The notes: a model not told the origin generated them from the letters alone. Numbered from the stretch's first letter, positions 8,409 through 18,073 are shown. The stretch: DNA of 64,000 nt from Paenibacillus sp. VTT E-133291 (GCF_002264395.1 NZ_NFVA01000028.1:1-64000); one strand, 5' to 3'. A program made the numbers and translations.

Positions 8409-9383
8409 TTATCTCGCGGGAGCGAAATCGGCTACTGGCTTTAGAAGCTCTTCAATTCTCTCCAAAGTTTCAGGAGACAATACGGCATCAACAGCTTGGG
8501 CATTCTCTTCCACCTGCGCTGGCTTACTGGCCCCGATAATAGCAGAACTTACGCCGGGTTGACGTAGGGTCCAAGCTAACGCTAGTTGCGACAGCTTCAA
8601 ATCAAGACGGTTAGCTAGTTCATCGAGCTGTCCGACAACAGTCAATACATCATCGCGGAAGTAGCTGCGAATGACGCCATTTACCGAATCATCAGCTGCG
8701 CGGGTTCCTGCCGGAGGCTGTTGTCCAGGTTTGTATTTACCTGTCAGAATACCTTGGGCGAGTGGAGAAAAGACCACTTGTCCGAGGCCCTCACGCTGAC
8801 ATACCTCAAGTACCTCATCTTCAATGTACCGCTCGAACATGTTATAGATAGGCTGATTGGAAATAAGCGGACGCAGATTTAGTTTGCGTGAAATGCCGGT
8901 GGCGTCAGAAATTTGAGCTGCGCTCCATTCGCTCACTGCCGAATATAGAATTTTACCTTGTGCAGTTAGGTCGTCCAGCGCGCGCAAAGTTTCCTCCACA
9001 GGCGTCTCTCTGTCAAATCGATGACAAAAATAAACATCAATATAATCGGTTCCTAAACGCCGTAGGCTAGCTTCGCATTGCTCCATGATGTGCTTACGTG
9101 ATAAACCACGATTATTCACATCATCCCCCATCGGAAAGAATACCTTTGTACTCAGCACATAAGACGATCTTTCATAAGCGCGAAGAGCAGCACCCATTGC
9201 TTTTTCACCTTCACCTCGGTTATAGGCATTAGCTGTATCAAAGAAATTGATACCGCATTCAAAAGCTTTGCTGATGCAGGCGTCTGCTGCCTTTTGCTCT
9301 GCTGCTGTTCCATATGTAAGCCAGCTGCCTAAGCCGATTTCACTGATTTTTAGACCTGAATTGCCTAGCCTTCTGTATTTCAT
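8409..9383 (-). CDS. Aldo/keto reductase (Kv-beta/YghZ-like)
   Basis: 324 residues, TIM-barrel NADP-dependent oxidoreductase. The catalytic tetrad is visible: Asp49 and Tyr54 (FFDTANAY), Lys80 (LSTKVF) and His121 (YFCHRFD). The C-terminal cofactor loop is SSAIIGASKPAQVEEN. SPLAQGILTGKY and the YNMFER motif point to the Kv-beta-channel-like branch of the family. ATG 9383 is preceded by AAGGAGGGAAG. The physiological substrate is unknown; small aldehydes or sugar-derived carbonyls are usual. It shares a terminator with the YhgE/Pip gene and is divergent from the SGNH esterase gene. Confidence 0.9.
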   Translation of the reverse strand: MKYRRLGNSGLKISEIGLGSWLTYGTAAEQKAADACISKAFECGINFFDTANAYNRGEGEKAMGAALRAYERSSYVLSTKVFFPMGDDVNNRGLSRKHIMEQCEASLRRLGTDYIDVYFCHRFDRETPVEETLRALDDLTAQGKILYSAVSEWSAAQISDATGISRKLNLRPLISNQPIYNMFERYIEDEVLEVCQREGLGQVVFSPLAQGILTGKYKPGQQPPAGTRAADDSVNGVIRSYFRDDVLTVVGQLDELANRLDLKLSQLALAWTLRQPGVSSAIIGASKPAQVEENAQAVDAVLSPETLERIEELLKPVADFAPAR

Positions 9384-9492
9384 TATTTTCTTCCCTCCTT
9401 GAGTTGTATATGTTAACTTTACTTGTATCTTATGGAATATTCAACTTGAGTGTTTCATGTGAAAGAAGAGAACAAGGAGATGAATCATAGGA

Positions 9493-10161
9493 ATGACTAT
9501 TCCAACTTCTAAAGCTAAAAAAGTGATTTTATTTCAGGGCGACTCTATTACGGATGGGAACCGTGGTCGTGATGAAGATCCCAATCATATTCTGGGACAT
9601 AGCTATGCATATATCATTGGTGGCAAGTTAGGTAATGAACGGGCTGAGCAGAATCTAGTATTCTATAACCGTGGGATAAGTGGGGATCGAATCTCCGATT
9701 TGTATGCACGCTGGAATGAGGATGCGATTTACCTTCGGCCGAATATCATCAGTATTTTGATTGGTGTTAATGATCTTTGGAGAACAATGAAAGGGGAACC
9801 AAGCGGTGTAACGGACCGTTTTGAACGTGCGTACCGTCACGTGCTTGAAGAAACTGGGGAAGTACTTCCGCAAACGAAGCTAGTCTTGTGTGAGCCTTTT
9901 ATTCTGAATACCGGAGCTCCGGCAGAACAATGGGAAGAATGGGAAGCTAAAATTACGCATTACCAGAGCGTTGTTAAGCAGCTTGCAGAAGAGTTTAATG
10001 CAGTGTTTGTTCCTTTACAGGAAGCATTCGATGCAGCTGCTCGTAGAACAGATGCAGCCTACTGGCTGTGGGACGGCGTTCACCCGACAGCGGCCGGGCA
10101 TGATCTGATTGCCGGGGAGTGGCTGAAGATCGTAGGGAAAAGCGGTCTTTTAAACGACTAG
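9493..10161 (+). CDS. SGNH/GDSL-family hydrolase (probable carbohydrate esterase)
   Basis: 222 residues, no signal peptide. All four SGNH blocks are present: FQGDSITD (nucleophile Ser), NRGISGDR (Gly), IGVNDLW (Asn) and WDGVHPTAAGH (Asp/His). The arrangement is typical of GDSL acetylesterases acting on sugars such as deacetylated xylan or rhamnogalacturonan fragments. The AAGGAG site lies 13 bp from ATG 9493, which is long; no better start exists in frame. The setting among glycan genes supports deacetylation of imported oligosaccharides, but this is inference. Confidence 0.85.
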   Translation: MTIPTSKAKKVILFQGDSITDGNRGRDEDPNHILGHSYAYIIGGKLGNERAEQNLVFYNRGISGDRISDLYARWNEDAIYLRPNIISILIGVNDLWRTMKGEPSGVTDRFERAYRHVLEETGEVLPQTKLVLCEPFILNTGAPAEQWEEWEAKITHYQSVVKQLAEEFNAVFVPLQEAFDAAARRTDAAYWLWDGVHPTAAGHDLIAGEWLKIVGKSGLLND

Positions 10162-10178
10162 TGAAATAAAGGTTTCCC

Positions 10179-10228
10179 CTTATCTTAATTTATGCACCTA
10201 CTGATTACTCAGCGGGTGCATAGATAAG
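10179..10228. terminator. Hairpin between convergent esterase and DeoR genes
   Basis: CTTATCT...TATGCACC pairs with GGTGCATAGATAAG across the end of the DeoR gene. It lacks a clear T-run on either strand, so terminator function is weakly supported. Confidence 0.35.
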
Positions 10229-10975
10229 AGAGATATGATAGTTGTTCAGAAATTCGATCCATTCCTCAGAAGGCTTCTCGTCTGTAACGATATAATCCAC
10301 TCTATCGAAACTAAATAATTTAATGAACGCAGTCCTGTCGAACTTAGAGTGATCTGCGAGCAGAATTACTTTATTCGCCTGCTGTTGCATAAGAATCTTC
10401 AATTCACTTTCTTCTTCATTCGAATCGCTGAGCCCACCAGTCATAGACAACGCTTTACAGCTGAATATAGCTACGTCCACATTATATTTTTGAATAGTCT
10501 GCGAGGCGGTATGTCCAACGAAGGAGCTGGTCTCGGGCCCTAGTATTCCACCAGTGGAAATTAGCTTTTGCCCGGAGTGTTGAAATTCGGATAATACAAC
10601 CAAAGAATTCGTAATAATCGTCAGATTGTTTTTCTCCTCTATAATTCTCCGTAAAGCCTCAAAAACGGTTGAGCTCGTATCCGTCACCAAGCTATCCCCA
10701 TCATTAATTAATTGGAGAACATGATCAGCTATCGTACGTTTGGCCTCTATATTTACCTGATGCCTACTCACATAGGGAGGGTCCTCATTCGTGTGGGCAT
10801 TAAGAATTGCACCGCCATAATTTTTCTTGGCAAGGCCTTCCTTGTCCAGTTTATCCAGATCCCGCCGAATGGTCTCTTCCGAGACATTGAATTTTTGCGC
10901 CAGCTGAGCGACATGGACTTTCTTTTGTCTATACAGCTCATTAATGATTAGATCCCGCCGTTCAAATGCTTTCAT
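10205..10975 (-). CDS. DeoR/GlpR-family regulator, probable fucose-operon regulator
   Basis: 256 residues. The DeoR N-terminal winged helix is clear (KVHVAQLAQKFNVSEETIRRDL, about residues 20-41). The C-terminal phosphosugar-sensing domain has DSLVTDTSSTVFEAL, TIITNSL and VILLADHSKFDR. The start at 10975 (MKAFERRDLI) is preferred because AGAGGTGAG sits 8 bp upstream; ATGs at 10999 and 10996 lack a comparable site. It is divergent from the fucose isomerase gene, so it most likely represses the fuc operon and responds to a phosphorylated intermediate such as fuculose-1-phosphate, as FucR-type proteins do. The ligand is inference. Confidence 0.8.
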   Translation of the reverse strand: MKAFERRDLIINELYRQKKVHVAQLAQKFNVSEETIRRDLDKLDKEGLAKKNYGGAILNAHTNEDPPYVSRHQVNIEAKRTIADHVLQLINDGDSLVTDTSSTVFEALRRIIEEKNNLTIITNSLVVLSEFQHSGQKLISTGGILGPETSSFVGHTASQTIQKYNVDVAIFSCKALSMTGGLSDSNEEESELKILMQQQANKVILLADHSKFDRTAFIKLFSFDRVDYIVTDEKPSEEWIEFLNNYHISLIYAPAE

Positions 10976-11059
10976 CCGTTCACTCACCTCTATCATCATC
11001 TACTTCATAGTTTACTACATTGTCATAAAAATCAAAATCAAAAAATAACCTCATACTCA

Positions 11060-11150
11060 CATAATACCACAGTGTTATGTTATAAATACCACATAAAACC
11101 ACATTATTTATCTATAAATATGTTGATTTATGTTGACTAAAGCGTTTCCA
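11060..11150. promoter_or_regulatory. Putative operator region of the fuc operon
   Basis: Three ACCACA hexamers in the same orientation at 11066-11071, 11088-11093 and 11098-11103, spaced 22 and 10 bp, roughly whole helical turns. Further down, CTAAAGCGTTTCCA (11137-11150) is a degenerate match (11 of 14 on the reverse strand) to the CcpA cre consensus. Suggested: DeoR operator plus weak cre. Confidence 0.4.
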
Positions 11151-11219
11151 TATTTTATGATGGAGGAGAAATCATTCCATTATCGATAAGATTAAAGATG
11201 ATCTTGAGGAGGAACAGCA

Positions 11220-12986
11220 GTGATAGAAAACTATCCGAAAATTGGTATCCGTCCGACCATTGATGGCAGAAGAAGAGGGGTTCGCGAATCGCTAGAAGCT
11301 CAAACCATGGGTATGGCACAGCGGGTAGCTAAGTTTATTGAAGAGAACTTATTTTATCCAGATGGCCGCCCCGTGGAGTGTATCATTGCCGATACTACGA
11401 TTGGTGGTGTTAAAGAAGCTGCGGCTGCGGCTCAGAAATTTGCCGGGGCTAATGTTGGCGTATCGATTACTGTGACCCCTTGCTGGTGTTATGGTTCTGA
11501 GACGATGGATATGGACGCCTCGATCCCGCATGCGGTTTGGGGATTTAACGGAACGGAACGCCCAGGCGCCGTCTATCTAGCTGCTGTTCTCTCTGCTTAT
11601 GCACAAAAAGGAATTCCGGCGTTTGGTATCTATGGTGAGGATGTTCAGGAGTCTGGCAGTGAGGAGATTCCAGCGGATGTGCAGACGAAATTGCTACAGT
11701 TCGCTAAAGCAGGGATGGCAGTTGCTCAAATGAGAGGGAAGTCCTATTTATCTATGGGTTCTGTTTCGATGGGGATTGCTGGATCGATTGTGAATGAACA
11801 GTTCTTCCAAGAGTATCTGGGGATGCGCAATGAATATATAGATATGTCAGAATATGTACGCCGCTTTGAAGAGGAGATTTATGATAAAGAGGAATATAAA
11901 CGAGCCCTCGCGTGGACTAAAGAAAACTGCCAAGTTGGTGCCGATAATAATCCGAAGCATCTGCAAATAAGTGATGATGAGAAAGAGAAGCAGTGGGAGA
12001 CTTGTGTGAAAATGACATTGATCGCCCGGGATCTGATGATCGGTAATCCTGTTCTCGCTGAGCTGGGCTTTGAGGAAGAGGCCAATGGTCATCATGCGAT
12101 TGTTGGTGGCTTCCAAGGGCAACGCCAATGGACCGATCATTTTCCTAACGGAGATTTTATGGAGACAATTCTGAACTCCTCTTTTGACTGGAACGGCAAA
12201 CGTAACCCTTATATCGTAGCAACAGAGAATGATAGCCTGAACGGAGTAACAATGCTGTTCAATTATCTGCTGACGAATACTGCACAAATCTTTGCGGATG
12301 TCCGCACCTTTTGGAGTCCAGATGCTGTTAAGCGTGTAACAGGTCATCAATTGCAAGGTGAGGCAGCACACGGAATACTACACTTGATCAACTCGGGTTC
12401 GGCTGCTCTTGATGGTACGGGTGAACAGACGATAGACGGCAAACCTGCGATTAAACCTTTTTGGGAAATTACAGAGGATGAGGTAGAAGCTTGTTTAAGC
12501 CATACACAATTCCGCCCGGCTTCTCAAGAATATTTCCGTGGGGGCGGCTTTTCTACGAATTATTTAACCAAAGGCGGGATGCCAGTTACCATGGCACGTT
12601 TGAACTTGGTAAAAGGACTTGGGCCTGTTCTTCAGCTTGTAGAAGGTTATACCGTAGAGCTGCCTGAGGATGTTCACCATACACTGGATCAAAGAACAGA
12701 CCCAACTTGGCCAACGACCTGGTTTGCACCTAAGCTAACTAATAGTGGTTCATTCCAATCTGTTTATGATGTCATGGATAATTGGGGCGCAAATCATGGG
12801 GCGATTAGTTATGGGCATATTGGAGCGGATTTGATTACACTGGCGTCCATTTTACGCATTCCAGTCAGCATGCATAACGTTGAGGAATCACGTATTTTTA
12901 GACCACGGGTATGGTCATTATTTGGCACTGAAGATCTAGAGGGAGCCGATTACAGAGCCTGTCAGAACTTTGGACCTCTCTATTAA
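11220..12986 (+). CDS. fucI: L-fucose isomerase
   Basis: 588 residues, the usual FucI length. Converts L-fucose to L-fuculose in the cytosol, Mn-dependent. Recognisable blocks are [22 protein letters not shown] at the N-terminus, [10 protein letters not shown] (metal and substrate region), [11 protein letters not shown] and a C-terminal [18 protein letters not shown]. The start is GTG at 11220 after a strong GAGGAGGAA. It is the first gene of a four-gene unit with kinase, aldolase and mutarotase. Closely related isomerases also accept D-arabinose. Confidence 0.95.
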   Translation: MIENYPKIGIRPTIDGRRRGVRESLEAQTMGMAQRVAKFIEENLFYPDGRPVECIIADTTIGGVKEAAAAAQKFAGANVGVSITVTPCWCYGSETMDMDASIPHAVWGFNGTERPGAVYLAAVLSAYAQKGIPAFGIYGEDVQESGSEEIPADVQTKLLQFAKAGMAVAQMRGKSYLSMGSVSMGIAGSIVNEQFFQEYLGMRNEYIDMSEYVRRFEEEIYDKEEYKRALAWTKENCQVGADNNPKHLQISDDEKEKQWETCVKMTLIARDLMIGNPVLAELGFEEEANGHHAIVGGFQGQRQWTDHFPNGDFMETILNSSFDWNGKRNPYIVATENDSLNGVTMLFNYLLTNTAQIFADVRTFWSPDAVKRVTGHQLQGEAAHGILHLINSGSAALDGTGEQTIDGKPAIKPFWEITEDEVEACLSHTQFRPASQEYFRGGGFSTNYLTKGGMPVTMARLNLVKGLGPVLQLVEGYTVELPEDVHHTLDQRTDPTWPTTWFAPKLTNSGSFQSVYDVMDNWGANHGAISYGHIGADLITLASILRIPVSMHNVEESRIFRPRVWSLFGTEDLEGADYRACQNFGPLY

Positions 12987-13016
12987 AATCTTCCTGTGAA
13001 GCAGGTGTGGTGAACA

Positions 13017-14462
13017 ATGGGTGATACGATTAAACTTCTAGCCATAGATCTCGGCGCCAGCTCCGGAAGAGTGATGCTGGGGATATATGATGGCGATAGG
13101 CTACAAATGGAAGAAATTCATCGGTTTGATAATACGCCGGTACAGATCAACGGGCACTTATATTGGGATGTTCTTAGACTGTTCCATGAAATGAAGCAAG
13201 GGGTTCAAAAAGCCTTTAGGCAACATGGAGAACTGACGTCTTTAAGTGTGGATACATGGGGCGTCGACTACGGTTTTATCGATAAGAATGGAATGCTGCT
13301 CTATTCCCCACATCATTATAGGGATCGGAGGATGGAGGTTCACCGTCTCAAATTGGAAGCGTTACTGTCACCGGCAGAGCAGTTCCGTATGACCGGTATT
13401 CAACCAAGTGTGATTAATACAGTCTATCAGTTGTTCTCTGACTTTCAGGATAATGATTCTGTTAGGGAGACTGCGGACACTATTTTAATGATGCCAGATC
13501 TATTTCATTATCTATTTTCTGGTATAAAAGCAGCAGAAAGCACGATCTGGAGTACAAGCGGCTTAATGGATGCTGTTACGGGAGAACTCTCCTCTGAATT
13601 ATTTAGCAGGCTGGGGATTCCGAGTCATCTAGTTCCACATAAGGTTCATGCGGGGACAGTTATTGGATCAATCCTTCCGGTTATTCAAGAGGAGCTTAGT
13701 ATCGGACCGATGAAAGTGATTGCCGGCGCTTCACATGATACGGCTTCAGCAGTGGCTTCGATTCCGTATACTCGTAAGGATGAAGCTGCATTTTTAAGCT
13801 GTGGTACGTGGTCGTTGGTGGGGATGGAGACGCCTGAGCCGGTCATTTCAGAGAAAAGCTATGAATATGGTTTCACAAATGAACGTTGCTACGGTAATTC
13901 TAATCGTTTGCTAAAAAACACAACGGGACTATGGATTCTACAGGAGCTCCAAAGGAATTGGGCAAAAGCAGGAGAGAATCTTAGTCAAAGTGAAATGGTT
14001 GAATTAGCTAAAACGATTGATCAAGCGCCAGCGATCATTGACCCGAATGACCAGCTTTTCAGCACACCTGGTGTGATGATGCAGCGGATTCAGGAATATT
14101 GTGAGCGAACGGGGCAACAGTCGCCTAATACGAAAGCTGAATTTATACGCGTTATCCTTGAGAGCCTTGCGCAATCATACTGTAGAACGATTGAAGAAAT
14201 GGAAGAGATCACCGGCAAGACAATCACTATCATTCATATGGTTGGCGGTGGGATTCAAAATGAGCTATTATGCCAGCTCACCGCTGATGCTACGGGTAGA
14301 GAGGTCGTTGCAGGGCCAGTGGAGGCCAGTGGAATTGGCAATATCATTGTCCAGCTGGCTGCCCTGGGGAAATTGGAGGTTTCTAAGGCGAAAGAGTTCG
14401 TGGCACGATCTTTTACCTTTAAGACATACCAGCCTTCTTTGGTGAAGAACTCTAAAAAATAG
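13017..14462 (+). CDS. FGGY-family kinase of rhamnulokinase type, probable L-fuculokinase
   Basis: 481 residues. N-terminal phosphate-1 motif LLAIDLGASSGRVMLG and VDTWGVDYGFID are typical of rhamnulokinase (RhaB) rather than of E. coli FucK. The C-terminal FGGY domain has FLSCGTWSLVG, NTTGLWILQEL and MVGGGIQNELLCQLTADATGR. Located between fucose isomerase and class II aldolase genes with no rhamnose isomerase nearby, it should phosphorylate L-fuculose at position 1. Rhamnulokinase-type enzymes are known to accept fuculose. The stop at 14462 is 18 bp before the preferred aldolase start. Confidence 0.85.
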   Translation: MGDTIKLLAIDLGASSGRVMLGIYDGDRLQMEEIHRFDNTPVQINGHLYWDVLRLFHEMKQGVQKAFRQHGELTSLSVDTWGVDYGFIDKNGMLLYSPHHYRDRRMEVHRLKLEALLSPAEQFRMTGIQPSVINTVYQLFSDFQDNDSVRETADTILMMPDLFHYLFSGIKAAESTIWSTSGLMDAVTGELSSELFSRLGIPSHLVPHKVHAGTVIGSILPVIQEELSIGPMKVIAGASHDTASAVASIPYTRKDEAAFLSCGTWSLVGMETPEPVISEKSYEYGFTNERCYGNSNRLLKNTTGLWILQELQRNWAKAGENLSQSEMVELAKTIDQAPAIIDPNDQLFSTPGVMMQRIQEYCERTGQQSPNTKAEFIRVILESLAQSYCRTIEEMEEITGKTITIIHMVGGGIQNELLCQLTADATGREVVAGPVEASGIGNIIVQLAALGKLEVSKAKEFVARSFTFKTYQPSLVKNSKK

Positions 14463-14480
14463 GATATGAGGAGAGAACTT

Positions 14481-15131
14481 ATGGATAACTTGGAACAAAA
14501 ACTACGTTCGCAGATTTGTGATATTGGCAGAAATTTGTTTAATAAAGATTTCATTGCCGCCAATGATGGGAATATTTCAGCACGGTTATCAGAGAATGAA
14601 ATTCTCACTACCCCCAGAGCCGTAAGCAAGGGATATTTAGAGCCACATATGATTGTAAAAGTAAACCTGCAAGGGGAAGTTCTTGAAGCGGCGGAAGGAT
14701 ACAGACCTTCAACGGAAACCAAAATGCATTTGAGAATTTATAATGAGCTACCTGAGATGAATGGTGTGGTTCATGCACATCCCCCGTATGCTACCGCTTT
14801 TGCCATTAAAGGTGAGGCGCTCGATAAAATGATGATGCCAGAGTCGGTTATCATGATCGGGGATATTCCTTTGGCGGAATACGGAACACCTTCAACAGAA
14901 GAAATCCCGGACTCACTGATGCCTTTCCTTGGCAAAAAAACAGCAGTCCTGCTCGAAAATCACGGAGCACTTACTTGGGGAACGGATGTTATGGAGGCTT
15001 ATCTGAATATGGAGAGACTCGAATATACAGCCAAGATTACCTTTATTACACGTATGATTGACGGGGAGAGAGAACTGCCACAGCATCGGATCGATGAGCT
15101 GGTTGCTTTGAGATCTTTTTATGGGAAGTAA
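14481..15131 (+). CDS. fucA: Class II aldolase, L-fuculose-1-phosphate aldolase
   Basis: 216 residues, the family's usual length. Cleaves L-fuculose-1-phosphate to dihydroxyacetone phosphate and L-lactaldehyde. Zinc ligands are visible in VVHAHPPYATAFA (two His) and LENHGAL (third His), with the catalytic Glu in STETKMHLRIY. FIAANDGNISARLSEN is the phosphate-binding N-terminal block. The start at ATG 14481 is chosen over ATG 14466 because the Shine-Dalgarno GAGGAGAG lies between them, 5 bp from 14481. Confidence 0.9.
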   Translation: MDNLEQKLRSQICDIGRNLFNKDFIAANDGNISARLSENEILTTPRAVSKGYLEPHMIVKVNLQGEVLEAAEGYRPSTETKMHLRIYNELPEMNGVVHAHPPYATAFAIKGEALDKMMMPESVIMIGDIPLAEYGTPSTEEIPDSLMPFLGKKTAVLLENHGALTWGTDVMEAYLNMERLEYTAKITFITRMIDGERELPQHRIDELVALRSFYGK

Positions 15132-15143
15132 TGAGGTGCTTGG

Positions 15144-15572
15144 ATGTTGAAAAAAATTCCTAAGCTACTCTCTCCGGAACTGGTACGAGTGATGATGGAG
15201 ATGGGTCATGGTGATGAGCTTGTACTGGCAGATGCTAATTATCCAGGACACTCCTTAAACTCAAAAGTACTAAGATATGATGGCATTGGAATACCTGATC
15301 TTTTGGATGCAATATTGGAACTGCTGCCCCTAGATCATTATGTGGAGCATCAGGTGGCGTTTATGGCTGTGGTTGAGGGAGATCCTACGGTGCCGGTGAT
15401 CTGGTCCACGTACGAGTCGATAATCGCCAAACATGACGCTGAAGCGACGATTAAATATGAGAAGCGGTTTGATTTCTACAATCGTTCTAAGCAAAGCTAC
15501 ACTATTGTAGTCACAGGTGAAGAAGCACTTTATGGAAATATTATTATCAAAAAAGGTGTAATCAAGGCCTGA
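15144..15572 (+). CDS. fucU: RbsD/FucU-family L-fucose mutarotase
   Basis: 142 residues. FucU-type mutarotases interconvert alpha and beta anomers of L-fucose so the isomerase gets its preferred form. The N-terminal PELVRVMMEMGHGDELVLADANYP block with the key His, and C-terminal GEEALYGNIIIKKGVIK, fit the family well. ATG 15144 has GAGGTG upstream. It closes the fucI-kinase-fucA-fucU unit and ends 3 bp before the convergent AraC gene, with no terminator between them. Confidence 0.9.
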   Translation: MLKKIPKLLSPELVRVMMEMGHGDELVLADANYPGHSLNSKVLRYDGIGIPDLLDAILELLPLDHYVEHQVAFMAVVEGDPTVPVIWSTYESIIAKHDAEATIKYEKRFDFYNRSKQSYTIVVTGEEALYGNIIIKKGVIKA

Positions 15573-15575
15573 TGA

Positions 15576-16406
15576 TCAGCGATTCTGCTTGCGGTATTGC
15601 AGAGGTGAGCATTTCGCGATTTGCTTAAACACCCGCCCAAAGTGGGCTATGCTGTCAAATCCTGTATTCTCAGCAATGGTAGTGACTTTAGTGTTAGTGC
15701 TCTGCAAGAGTCGCTGAGCTTCCTTGATCCGAATGTAGTTTAGATATTCCACAATGGTGAAGCCAGTGGTCTGTTTGAATAAACGGCAAAGATAGGTACT
15801 GCTGATGAAAAAAGTTTCGGATAGCTGCTCTAATGTAAGCTTTTCAACATAATGTGCCTGTAAATAATCGATAATTTCGTAGACTTTAAGCTGCTTCTCA
15901 CTGCTCTCAGGAGCGATGGGCTCGCGGCTTATTTCTTGTACTCTGTTCATTTCAATAAATAACTGGATGAGCAGTGTCTGAAGATAGGGGACTTGCTGTG
16001 ATTGATGTTCTTCTTGTTCTTTTAGCATGGAGAAGAGGATAGTTTCGATGGCTCCTTGTTCATGTACTCCGGGACGCAGAAGTAAGCTTTGTGTAGTTAA
16101 AAAAGAAGGAATACTTAGGTCGTAGTTTGCCAACGTTTTTTGCAGAAAGACCTCCTCAAAGTTAATCAATATTCGTTCATGGCGCGCTGAGCCCTTAGAA
16201 GTGGTGCGATGGAGTTCATTTTTTTTAATAAATATTAAATCACCTTTGCGTAAGGTATAAATCAGATTATTGATATAATAGCTGCGCTCACCTGCGAGTA
16301 AATAATAAATCTCATATGTTTCGTGATAATGGTCGGAATCCATGCTGAATGGACCGGCTCTTTTGATTTGCTCAATGAAAAATGGAGGTTCAAGCACCTG
16401 TTCCAT
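15576..16406 (-). CDS. AraC-family transcriptional regulator with cupin sensor domain
   Basis: 276 residues. The N-terminal half is a cupin-like sugar-sensing domain (HYHETYEIYYLLAGERSYYINN, GDLIFIKKNELHR). The C-terminal ~100 residues hold the two AraC helix-turn-helix motifs (TLEQLSETFFISSTYLCRLFKQTTG and VTTIAENTGFDSIAHFGRVFKQ). ATG 16406 has AAGGGGGATA upstream. It is divergent from the Gfo/Idh/MocA gene, the likeliest target. Ligand unknown. Confidence 0.85.
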   Translation of the reverse strand: MEQVLEPPFFIEQIKRAGPFSMDSDHYHETYEIYYLLAGERSYYINNLIYTLRKGDLIFIKKNELHRTTSKGSARHERILINFEEVFLQKTLANYDLSIPSFLTTQSLLLRPGVHEQGAIETILFSMLKEQEEHQSQQVPYLQTLLIQLFIEMNRVQEISREPIAPESSEKQLKVYEIIDYLQAHYVEKLTLEQLSETFFISSTYLCRLFKQTTGFTIVEYLNYIRIKEAQRLLQSTNTKVTTIAENTGFDSIAHFGRVFKQIAKCSPLQYRKQNR

Positions 16407-16550
16407 TCTATATCCCCCTTTCAGATAATGAAGCTAATATATGCAAAGTTTTCGTTATTTCTACTAATAATCGCTTAGATTTGGATGTATTTTATACTAT
16501 AAACTATAAGAAGAAACGGCATCTAAATCAATAGCGATGGAGTGATCCTT

Positions 16551-17837
16551 GTGTCGAAGAAGAAATATGTATTCGTTGGTACTGGTGGCCGAGCGGAGTT
16601 CTTCTATGGTGAGATAACTACGAATTATCGTGAAACTTCAGAAATTGTAGGCTTTTGCGATGTGAATGGGACAAGAATGGATTATGCGAATCGATTACTG
16701 AAAGGGAAATATCATTATCATGCGGTTCCTACTTATAAAGCTCATGAGTTTGATCGTATGGTTGAAGAGACCAAGCCGGATGTGGTTATCGTTACGAGTA
16801 TTGACCGCACACATCATCGTTACATTATCCGGGCGATGGAGCTTGGCTGTGATGTAATTTCAGAGAAACCGATGACGGTGGATGAAGAGAAATGCCAGGA
16901 AATTCTTGAAGCGGTTGAGCGGACGGGGAAAAAACTGCGTGTTACGTTCAATTACCGCTACGCCCCGCATAATACCAAAATCCGTGAATTGATCATGGAT
17001 GGGGCGATTGGAGAAGTGTTATCCGTCAATTTTGAGTGGCTGCTAAATACGCAGCATGGGGCGGATTACTTCCGCAGATGGCATCGGGATAAACGGAACA
17101 GCGGAGGGTTGTTAGTTCATAAATCAACACATCATTTCGATTTGATGAATTTCTGGTTGGGCTCCCGTCCGGATACGATCTATGCCATGGGAGATTTAAG
17201 GTTCTATGGCAGAGAGAATGCGGAGAAGCGCGGGGTGACGGAGTTTTATCAGCGTGCCCATGGGAGTAGTGCAGCGGAAAATGATCCCTTTGCGCTTCAT
17301 CTAAAAGACAACGAGCAGCTTAAGCAGATGTATCTGGATGCCGAGCATGAAGATGGGTACCTGCGAGATCAAAGTGTATTCGGTGATAATATCAGCATTG
17401 AGGATACGATGGCAGTCATGGTCAAATACAAAAACAAGACGATTATGAACTATTCACTTAATGCTTATTTGCCTTGGGAGGGCTTCATTGTAGTATTTAA
17501 CGGGACGAAGGGGCGGATGGAAGTTAAGGTTGTTGAACAGTCCTATGTAAACGCCGGGGGGAAGAAAGAAGATGAAGGGGCACTAAAGGACAAGCAGATC
17601 ACTGTATTCCCTCATTTTGCGCCGCCTTATGAAGTGGAAATTGAAGAAGGCGTTGGGGGACATGGGGGTGGAGATCCGGTCATGCTTCGTGATATTTTTG
17701 AACGACCTGTGGAGGATCGGTTTAATCGTGCAGCTTCCCATGTGGATGGGGCGTTGTCTATTATGACCGGGATTGCGGCTAATCGTTCGATCGCTACTGG
17801 ACTGCCGGTGAAGGTGGATCAGTTAATCAAATGGTAG
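16551..17837 (+). CDS. Gfo/Idh/MocA-family oxidoreductase
   Basis: 428 residues. The N-terminal Rossmann domain (YVFVGTGGRAEFFYG, then VVIVTSIDRTHHRYI) carries the family's catalytic-lysine block VISEKPMTVDEE. The C-terminal half has NSGGLLVHKSTHHFD, a substrate-domain motif. These enzymes oxidise or reduce sugars and inositols with NAD(P). GTG 16551 is preferred over GTG 16542 because GATGGAG lies 8 bp upstream of the former and would overlap the latter. A single gene, divergent from an AraC regulator; the substrate cannot be assigned. Confidence 0.85.
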   Translation: MSKKKYVFVGTGGRAEFFYGEITTNYRETSEIVGFCDVNGTRMDYANRLLKGKYHYHAVPTYKAHEFDRMVEETKPDVVIVTSIDRTHHRYIIRAMELGCDVISEKPMTVDEEKCQEILEAVERTGKKLRVTFNYRYAPHNTKIRELIMDGAIGEVLSVNFEWLLNTQHGADYFRRWHRDKRNSGGLLVHKSTHHFDLMNFWLGSRPDTIYAMGDLRFYGRENAEKRGVTEFYQRAHGSSAAENDPFALHLKDNEQLKQMYLDAEHEDGYLRDQSVFGDNISIEDTMAVMVKYKNKTIMNYSLNAYLPWEGFIVVFNGTKGRMEVKVVEQSYVNAGGKKEDEGALKDKQITVFPHFAPPYEVEIEEGVGGHGGGDPVMLRDIFERPVEDRFNRAASHVDGALSIMTGIAANRSIATGLPVKVDQLIKW

Positions 17838-17845
17838 AAGGAAAA

Positions 17846-18057
17846 AGCTCAAAACCAAAATTAGTAGTAGCCTGTTTGTGAACAAACCGCTGTGGAGTGG
17901 AGGGTTCTTACGATCGCTGTTAAAGCCCAATTTCTGGATAGTAGAAAGATTAGTAGTTGAAATTGGTCTTTAAAGGCGAACACTGGCGTTTCTCCAGAAT
18001 CCCTCCACCCCTCCGCTCTGTCTTCACGTCAATTTACTACTATTTTTAGATTGAGCT
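17846..18057. repeat. 212-bp imperfect inverted repeat
   Basis: The ends are AGCTCAA and TTGAGCT, followed inward by TAGTAGTA/TACTACTA, GTGGAGGGTTCT/AGAATCCCTCCAC and CAATTTC/GAAATTG blocks with intervening mismatches. Both arms look like diverged inverted copies of one unit of about 100 bp. No coding potential. It may be a palindromic interspersed element or MITE-like unit; other copies cannot be checked here. Confidence 0.6.
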
Positions 18058-18073
18058 AAAAAAGTAAAAATAA

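Noticed and set aside
11847..12371. A 174-codon minus-strand frame inside fucI
   Set aside because: Shadow of fucI; no ribosome site and an atypical composition.
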